64,000 nt of DNA, taken from assembly GCA_030295235.1 (NCBI GenBank), contig AP026126.1, forward strand, positions 310,001 to 374,000. The letters are read 5' to 3'. Both the position numbers and the translations under genes were made by a program. How positions within the stretch are numbered: the stretch's first letter is position 1; every line of letters starts with the position of its first letter. The DNA comes from Fistulifera solaris. Its lineage: Eukaryota; Bacillariophyta; Bacillariophyceae; Naviculales; Stauroneidaceae. Under the pieces are notes generated by a model. It made no database searches and was not told where the DNA came from. It was given only the letters and a program-made list of their open reading frames with translations. Positions 57,429 to 64,000 of this stretch are shown piece after piece.

Positions 57429-57995
57429 TTTTTGTTCAGTTGAGGGTGGTTAGTACTATTTTTTCATGTAGTTTCATTGAAATCGCTTTTTCTATTTTGT
57501 AAGAAGAAAACAATTTTTCACAAAATAACCAAACCTCTATGATATTTATTCTTAATTTCCTAAAGTCAGAATGTAATTTTGACATTCGACTGAATTTTCC
57601 TATATATTCCAATCTGGCACTTCGCTGAGTAGGTTCTGGTTCTAGGCTCTAGCTCTCTAGAGTGCTGGTAGAGGGCAAGTCCATAGCCCGTTTCCCAATG
57701 ATGGGGAAACCGTCTTGGCATTCCTTCACGATTGCTTTGCCGACTTGCTTCCATGGTGAACAATATAATTTCTAAATAAATAACAGACCAGGTAGTTACC
57801 TGGTACTGGTACTCGAGCCGAAGTTGGTCGCTTTAGCAGTCCGGCAACCTTAACCTTTTACGTCAAACATTCTCGTCCTCTTTCATTATTTATCGACAAA
57901 AATGACAGGAGCAGGATGAAAGACAATGCTACGTTAATTTATTTATTTATTCATCAGGCGGCCAACATACTATCCTTCTTCCTCTCAAAGTAATA
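57429..57995. other. Intergenic region, tRNA-Trp to ZGRF1-like gene
   Basis: About 570 bp, AT-rich. It contains the TACCTGGTA motif at 57797-57805 with a nearby reverse partial copy (ACCAGGTA, 57787-57794). No supported ORF. Confidence 0.4.
57797..57805 (+). promoter_or_regulatory. TACCTGGTA motif, copy 7
   Basis: Exact 9-mer, about 190 bp before the ZGRF1-like start, with an inverted 8-mer half-copy 3 bp upstream. Confidence 0.35.
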
Positions 57996-59405
57996 ATGAT
58001 GTATTCACTCAATCCTCAGGTTATGAATTACGAAACGCTCACTGCCGCAACCGCCGAGTCGTCAACGATCGAAGAAGACAGCACGGAAAATGCTGCCAAC
58101 AAGTCGCTTGCCTACGAATCTTCGTATTTGCCCTGCTCGCAATTTGCTTGTTTATACACTCATCAAAAGACACAGAAACGAAAAGTCTGGCAAGATGGTC
58201 GTTTAGTGCTGCAAGGATCACGTGCGGCTCTGCATGCGGCACATATTGTCCCGGGTTCGGCGGATCCTCTCTTAGACGAATGCGACGTATCTCCCTCCGA
58301 GGCTACCTCCATTGTTGCGGGTCATATTACGGACCTCGAAATGGACAAATTTCTGGTCACGGTTGATGGTCCGTGGGTGCCCAAGAATAGCAGTCAAGAA
58401 AGTCAACGTCCCACCAGTGCACCCGCATCCGTTTCCATGCAAAAACTGTTGACGCAAAAATACCGCAAACCAGCGCCACAAATTCCGCCTCCCCGCACTG
58501 GAAGAGTGCCCAACGTGAACCGCAAACGGCCATTGCAACCGGGAGAATTGCATCGAAAGTATTATGGTGATAGTAATGGAATTCCGCGGCCGATCAGTGG
58601 CTCTGTTGAGGGGGGAAGTCAATGTCGGCCCTTCGTCGCAAGGCATTCCTCCTCCAGCTTATCCGTCACCCGGCAACGCACACATTGCACCTGCAGCCCC
58701 TCATCGGTCCAGCACATACATGAGCGTCTCGACGGAGACCGACCCTTTGTAAGCCCGCAGTTGCCGCAACAACAGATGACGGAGCAAACGAATTATACAG
58801 CAACATTGCCGACAAGACAATTGAATGATATTGCAGACAATAGAGGTTACAATCCTAATAGTTTCTATGGGGAGGAAGAGGAAGAAGAAGACGCAGTGGC
58901 TGATAACAACTCTGGTCCCGACCTTTTCCAAATCCCTGCTGAGCTTGAGGGGTGTAGCGACCAATTCCAAGTACCTCACTCTCTAAATGAAACCAATCAA
59001 TTTCAAGTCCCTGAATCAAGTAGCGAGCTAACTTTCTTTCGCTCGCCAGAACTGAACGAGGAAGCGGATTTTGGTAACAATCGTGAACGTGACGGATCAG
59101 CGCAAAATCATATTCCGGTCCCTGCTTCAAAGTCGTCAAGCAACAGTCGACCCCCAAACTCCGATACCACGGACCATCGTGGATCAACTCTATCGACGTC
59201 GCAACTCCTCAGTTTGTTCGGTGCTGGTGACCCACCTGCGACGGCAGAAAATGACACCCAATCGCAGCAAGCATCTTCGGAAACCGATACTAACCTTAGC
59301 GATAAAGCAACCCCCGCCTTTTCACGCAATAAGGACGAGCTAGTCCATCAAGACGAGTTTCAGCTGCCTTCGGATGACTCATCTTCTGACGACGAGGAGG
59401 TCTAA
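57996..59405 (+). CDS. ZGRF1/MTE1-like DUF2439 protein without helicase
   Basis: Residues about 45-130 form a DUF2439 domain: 'FACLYTHQKTQKRKVWQDGR', then 'DLEMDKFLVTVDGPWVPK'. This matches the N-terminus of human ZGRF1 and of yeast Mte1, which act with MPH1/FANCM-type helicases at D-loops. No helicase follows here; the rest is low-complexity with short repeats ('QIP', 'FQVPHS', 'FQVPES', 'FQLPS') and an acidic Ser end. Two compensating base errors flank 58610-58748: one G too many in 58610-58615 and one T too few in 58746-58748. Between them the true frame reads 'EVNVGPSSQGIPPPAYPSPG'. Nuclear DNA repair is likely by homology. Confidence 0.75.
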   Translation: MMYSLNPQVMNYETLTAATAESSTIEEDSTENAANKSLAYESSYLPCSQFACLYTHQKTQKRKVWQDGRLVLQGSRAALHAAHIVPGSADPLLDECDVSPSEATSIVAGHITDLEMDKFLVTVDGPWVPKNSSQESQRPTSAPASVSMQKLLTQKYRKPAPQIPPPRTGRVPNVNRKRPLQPGELHRKYYGDSNGIPRPISGSVEGGSQCRPFVARHSSSSLSVTRQRTHCTCSPSSVQHIHERLDGDRPFVSPQLPQQQMTEQTNYTATLPTRQLNDIADNRGYNPNSFYGEEEEEEDAVADNNSGPDLFQIPAELEGCSDQFQVPHSLNETNQFQVPESSSELTFFRSPELNEEADFGNNRERDGSAQNHIPVPASKSSSNSRPPNSDTTDHRGSTLSTSQLLSLFGAGDPPATAENDTQSQQASSETDTNLSDKATPAFSRNKDELVHQDEFQLPSDDSSSDDEEV

Positions 59406-59446
59406 ATTTACCATTTAGCCGTATCTCGCTGTAGTATTTTAACATA

Positions 59447-62134
59447 CTAGAAATGCCCGCTTGAGGAATCGGAGCTCAAATCACCATCTTCGTCGAATGG
59501 TAAAAGTTCCTCTTGCGCTGAAATAGAAAGTCCCATCCAATCCGCATTAAAAATTTGGAGTGAAAGCACAAATGCAGCCGTTGCATAACCAGTTGCCACA
59601 CTCCCAGCAAGCGAGTCAACGTCGTAGCTGTAACCAAAAACACAAATTGCCGCCAGTGGCATAGTAACTAACCATCGCGACAGCAAAATTGCGGCGGATG
59701 CGACGGCATACCGACCCTGCGCGCCAACCAAGCTCCAATACACTTGAGCCAACGTCATGGGGATGTTTGCGAGAGATGTCAAACCAAGAAGATTATTGAT
59801 GATCGTTTGGAGTACAGTATCGGTTGTCAGTGATTCTGAAATGTTAGGACCGGCGACAAGAAATATAGATGTTATGACCAATGCTTGCACACAAGCCCAG
59901 AAAGCAACTTTGCTTGAGAGCAATTTAGCATCGACCGGAAAGCCCTCAGAAAGATAGTACGTAACGCGAACGGAAGCGGATTCGCCCAATCCTTCAGTTG
60001 CAGACAAGCATACTTCCCACAGGTTACCCACTACTGCAAATGCAGCAACTAGTGTATGAAACATATTGAGTAAGAAGACTATCAGAAATGGGAAGACATA
60101 CAATCTCATTCGTACCTTCAGCGCCACCAAGGTACCGAGCGAACAAAACTAAAACATCCCACTGAGGAGCACGATGAGGGCGATCATGAGATCAGTGTCA
60201 AACCTGTCGCAACTGCATTTCCGTGGCTTACCTCCCCAAGCTCTAAAAACGACCCAACAAACAGCGGTACAACCTGCATGAAGAAGGTTAAAACTTTCCT
60301 TGGATCCTGTAAATTGGTACGCAATAGAAGTTGAGCATCACTCATTTGGCACTCTAGCGAGGAGCCAGCAACAACTTACCATCAAGGACAAACGACCGAA
60401 AACTCCTTTCTGATATTGACGAACCCATCCTTTTTGGAAAGCATATGTAACCTTTGTTATGGTCTTCGCTATTCCGATAATGACTTGGATCCACCCGATG
60501 TTCTCCAGTGTGGGCATTGTGTCGGTGCTCGTGACGGCTATCGCGACGACAACGACGAATGTTAACAAAGTTGCAAACACGTCAATTGTTCGTTCGAAAT
60601 GCGCCTGGCCGCTCAAGTGAAAGGGAAGCATGAAGGCTTGTGTGGTACCTCGTAAGATGTAATCAACTATTATAATCTTCGCATAGGGTGCTGCAATCTC
60701 GGCGATCGAATCTGATCTCACCAGCCACTTGACAACATCGTCGATGACCAGTGCCCACACCAGAAGAATAGGAGCCCCAACTATAATCTGCATAATGATT
60801 GCCAGTTGAACATAGTATCCCGCTTTTTGAAAACCCTCGTCACCGCCTTGTGATATTGCTTCCTTCAAAAGACTTGATTCAACGTCGGTCACGGCACCCG
60901 ATACCTCCTCTGTGGTCAAACGAACAAAAAGAACCACGAGAACGAACGCGGTCATCGAATCAGTGCCACGTTCAACATAGTGAGAGATGATTGCGATTAG
61001 GACAAGGCGGAATAATGGATCCGCTAGCGCACCAACGCTGGCAGGAATAGCCAGCTCTAGCATCCTTCGAGACTCATAGTCAGTCTCTGCCAAATCGAGT
61101 ACGTGGTCAAAGCAACCACACAACATCCGTAAAGGGCCCCATCGAATCACGGCATTTCCTTGTGGTTGATAATCTTCAATGCGATTTACTCTCCCTACGT
61201 CGTGAGCATCCGCAGCGTCTTCGGGTGACAGGACATCCGGCGACAATGGAGGCATTATCGAGTTGTCAGATTCACTGAGCGCTGAACGAGACCGCTGTCT
61301 CGCTCGACGAATATATCTCCGCCTATAGAACTCCGCTTCTCCTTCCACCACTTCTTCGGAAAGCACACTGCTGGCAGCGTCGCTGACGGAACGTCGTACG
61401 CGAGAGGAATGAACCTGCCTCGAACCGCGACTCGATCGACTTCTCCGTGACGCGAAAGAACCTTCTTCAGAGGCTTGCGACTGTCGTTCTGTTTCCAGTG
61501 ACCGCATGACAAAATCGGCACGGCCGAGTGGTCTGGAATGTCCCCAAGGACGCCGAGCTGCCAGCATGGAGGAACTACTGGAGCCCGATCTTCGTCGTTC
61601 ACCAGGTTGGGCGTTATGATCGTGCTGTACCCTAAAGGAATTATTCAACGCTCCTCTTGAAGGTTGACCAAGCGAAGCAACTGGACGCTCTGGTGCAGTT
61701 TCATTCGGCTGCAGATTCATATTGCTCAACGCGGGTATTTCGCCAACCCAGTTTTCTTCACTTTTAATTGCGACATTTCCCTTTTGCTCTGGTCTTGCTG
61801 ACATATTTTCCGCAAAATTGTTATTTTGCATCATATCAGTCGAATGTGCAATGGTAACCGGTGTAAGTGGAGGCTGTGATGTCATTTCCACCATCTCTTG
61901 TTCGCTCCTGACTGGAATTTCACCGTTCTCCGAGGTGGGGTCGTCTTGTCGCGAACTGGCTGTCATTCCTCGCGTGATTTTCTTGTCACGCCAGCATATG
62001 ATTGGGATGGCTAAAATGAGCGATACACCCACGTACACAGAGAAAAAGGCAATTAAACCGGGCGGCGTCTCTTCACTGGAAAGATCATAATCTTCAAAAC
62101 CGTCAACAGTGAATTTGTAAGGACCGTCACTCAT
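59447..62134 (-). CDS. MATE-like multidrug/toxin extrusion transporter with long N-terminal extension
   Basis: Exons 62134-60380, 60306-60232, 60161-60116 and 60048-59447 join in phase to 825 aa with no base error. The N-terminus has one hydrophobic span ('GLIAFFSVYVGVSLILAIPI') and then about 300 polar residues rich in Ser and Arg. The transporter domain begins 'MLELAIPASVGALADPLFRL' and has around eleven or twelve hydrophobic segments, including 'FVLVVLFVRLTTEEVSGAV', 'LSGQAHFERTIDVFATLLTF' and 'ESASVRVTYYLSEGFPVDAK' (the MATE 'SVRVG..LG' region). Cation-coupled export across the plasma or vacuolar membrane is inferred from the family. The first span plus polar linker is an unusual addition. 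Confidence 0.7.
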
Positions 62135-62702
62135 TTTTCAGTCAACGAAAGTACTGTTTCTCCAATCTCACGAAGCCCAGCTCTGAGGTAGTCTTCCCCT
62201 TGCGGTCGAGTAAGTTAATACGAAAGGTAACGTGCAGCCGAGTCTTTCTCTCATGTGGTCCGCTTTTGTTTGCTTTCTTTCTCGTCGTCCGAGCAATCTG
62301 GCGAAAAATACTCCGTCAATAAGCTGTGCTCTGTGCACGTGCGTGATGTATGGGCGATGTCGGTGTGGCATTAACCGTTTGTCAAGTTGGTCCATATCCC
62401 ACATCCCACATCACATACCTGGTAATAAAACTACAAAAAAAAACGAAGAGAGCCCTGTCAACCGCAACTCATCATCACAAAGCCATCCCTTGTCAGGCAA
62501 CTCCATGCATTGGATATACGGCAGGATTCATCAACGAAGAGGTCATAATATGTAGCACCTGTTAGACTAGCTTCATTTTATGTGGAACGAGGTTGGTAAT
62601 CGCGCATCTAAGCAAAAGGAGAAGCTAGCAACGGCATATTTTGCTGTGATACAAGTATAAGTCTCTATTAGTTGAATCTACAACGAAGCACCATGCCTTG
62701 TT
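62135..62702. other. Intergenic region
   Basis: About 570 bp upstream of the MATE-like gene with one TACCTGGTA motif at 62415-62423. Short ORFs on both strands have no support. Confidence 0.4.
62415..62423 (+). promoter_or_regulatory. TACCTGGTA motif, copy 8
   Basis: Exact 9-mer, flanks aTACCTGGTAat, about 280 bp upstream of the MATE-like start on the opposite strand. Confidence 0.35.
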
Positions 62703-63314
62703 TTATAAACTTTCCGCGGCCGACGCTTCCTCGGATGTTGTTGAGCAGTCCTTGTACGTGCCTTTTGCTGTCTTGTCAACAATTTGGGCCGGCTCAAACA
62801 TAACAACGCGTGGTTCTTCATAGGGAATGATATGGTCGCTCCCACTGCTACTATCGCCTCTTGACATGGTCTTTTCAGTGAGATATGACGATAGTTTATT
62901 GAGACGAGGAAACCTCACATTCTGCGTCGATGGTACTGCGTTTTCTTCTCCCTGACTCAGATCCTCGTTGGAGACATATTTGTCCAAAAAGTCATGTAAG
63001 AATATACTGAGCCCTTCCTTTGTGTGAGATTCATCTCCGGATTCAGCCAGGCGTTGCTTAAAGTCACGGAATATCCTTGGATTCGCTGTCAACACTTTGA
63101 CTTTTCTGTGGAATATGTCATCATCGATTATGGAAGACAACGAATGTGAAAGGCTATTCATCATGAGTCTGCCCTCAAACTTGTGTCGTAATTTTGACAT
63201 GGTGAATGTCTCACGACGAAGAGAAACATTGGAAGTGACCGCCGGCAGATTGTCCCAGTCCAAAGAATTTCCATCGGCAAGCGCCAGGGGTGAAATGTTG
63301 AATTGAGCATCCAT
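62703..63314 (-). CDS. Unknown protein, 203 aa
   Basis: A clean ORF from ATG 63314 with protein-like composition but no known domain. The middle is helical and charged ('KVLTANPRIFRDFKQRLAES', 'LSIFLHDFLDKYVSNED'), and the C-terminal third is Ser/Thr/Glu-rich. No signal peptide or membrane span. Probably a soluble cytosolic or nuclear diatom protein. Confidence 0.55.
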   Translation of the reverse strand: MDAQFNISPLALADGNSLDWDNLPAVTSNVSLRRETFTMSKLRHKFEGRLMMNSLSHSLSSIIDDDIFHRKVKVLTANPRIFRDFKQRLAESGDESHTKEGLSIFLHDFLDKYVSNEDLSQGEENAVPSTQNVRFPRLNKLSSYLTEKTMSRGDSSSGSDHIIPYEEPRVVMFEPAQIVDKTAKGTYKDCSTTSEEASAAESL

Positions 63315-64000
63315 TATTATTCTGTGGTGTCTTTGTATTGCTTTTCAAAGGTAATGTGTGAAGCTTAATTCGATCAATTGCAGAATGAATCTATCGTTAC
63401 TGTATTAACAACCAGCTGTTCTCTAATAAAGGTTGCCTTTTGCGTAAAAGCGAAACGTTTTCTGGCAAAAACTCTTCTCGCAAGTTGAGAGTGGGCATGC
63501 GTGCGTGCGACGTGACAGTTTCGCCTAAATATTAAACCGCGAAGGATTGTTTTGCATTTCAGTTGGTAAGTAAGATTCAACGCACTTAAAAATAAGGCAC
63601 TTATGATTAACGGTTCTTTTACCTATTGTTCTTCCAGACTGAAGTGAAGTGTGGTGCTTTTGGCGAGCGTCCGCTCTTTTGGCGCAGGATTTGGCTACGA
63701 ATAAATAATTTTTGTCTTACCGCTTATTGATGTATCCCTAAAATAGTTGCGATACAAAGAGAAAGGCGACTCCGAACATTCGCGATCGAATTCGCTTTCG
63801 CGATCCTACATCCTGTCCTAGACGGAGTACCATCATTCCATATTGTAGTTTATGTTTGGGAAGGAGCAGTACGCTTAAATGTACTATGTGACTTTTTACC
63901 TCTATGTATGCCATACCGGTTCACGAGCGCGGGGTGCGAAAGAAATAATCAACGGCGACCGCGAGACTCGAAAAACTGACGAGGGAAGATGAAGAGAAAC
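63315..64000. other. Terminal intergenic region
   Basis: About 690 bp to the window end. It contains several TCGCGATC/GCGATCG-like stretches near 63780-63806. No ORF or RNA gene is supported. Confidence 0.35.

Noticed and set aside
1-64000. Transposons, endogenous viral copies, CRISPR, toxin systems
   Set aside because: I looked for reverse transcriptase, integrase, transposase and capsid motifs and for long terminal or inverted repeats, and saw none.

Overview
This 64 kb window looks like nuclear DNA of a pennate diatom, Phaeodactylum-like. Genes are dense and lie on both strands. Introns are short (about 55-120 nt) and GT-AG. Several proteins carry diatom-type bipartite plastid signals: a signal peptide ending in A-x-A followed by Phe. 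The encoded machinery is eukaryotic (VAC14, UVRAG/VPS38-like, SAS10, MCM4, mitochondrial HSP70, cyclophilin H, plastid ferredoxin-type GOGAT, an organellar family-A DNA polymerase, 5S rRNA and tRNA-Trp). I saw no retroelement, viral copy, insertion sequence or CRISPR array.

Layout. 0.5-13 kb: a DHAR-like GST, a coiled-coil protein, UVRAG-like and VAC14 genes tail to tail, a type II membrane protein with glycosyltransferase features, and SAS10/UTP3. 13-28 kb: a WSS1-type SUMO-targeted protease, mitochondrial HSP70, a GET2/CAMLG-like membrane protein divergent from MCM4, an unknown gene, a GNAT protein, a small secretory protein and a leucine-rich-like protein. 28-41 kb: plastid GOGAT, a small membrane protein, cyclophilin H, the organellar DNA polymerase with two SAP-like segments, a minus-strand 5S rRNA gene and a coiled-coil gene. 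41.5-48 kb: one secreted DUF1800-DUF1501 fusion gene. 48.7-55 kb: a plastid protein with three SnoaL/CaMKII-association-like repeats, a thylakoid-targeted membrane protein, a methyltransferase, a thylakoid FKBP and an SDR-like protein. 55.9-64 kb: a protein kinase, tRNA-Trp, a ZGRF1-like (DUF2439) protein, a MATE-like transporter and an unknown protein.

The main technical point is that many recognisable host genes are interrupted by single-base gains or losses, nearly always in short homopolymer runs. I count about 33 in 64 kb. The protein reads through cleanly once the frame changes by one. This looks like an unpolished assembly rather than mass pseudogene formation, so gene models must be drawn across these breaks. 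The CDS spans below do so, and each entry says where.

Several neighbours share a theme. UVRAG and VAC14 both act in endosomal phosphoinositide control. GOGAT, the polymerase, the FKBP, the triple-repeat protein and the 50.7 kb protein are all plausibly plastid-directed. MCM4, WSS1, the ZGRF1-like protein and the organellar polymerase handle DNA. The intergenic DNA holds two strongly over-represented 9-mers, TACCTGGTA (8 copies, all non-coding) and TACGGAGTA (4 copies, all non-coding), and striking perfect palindromes at 18.9 kb and 33.65 kb.
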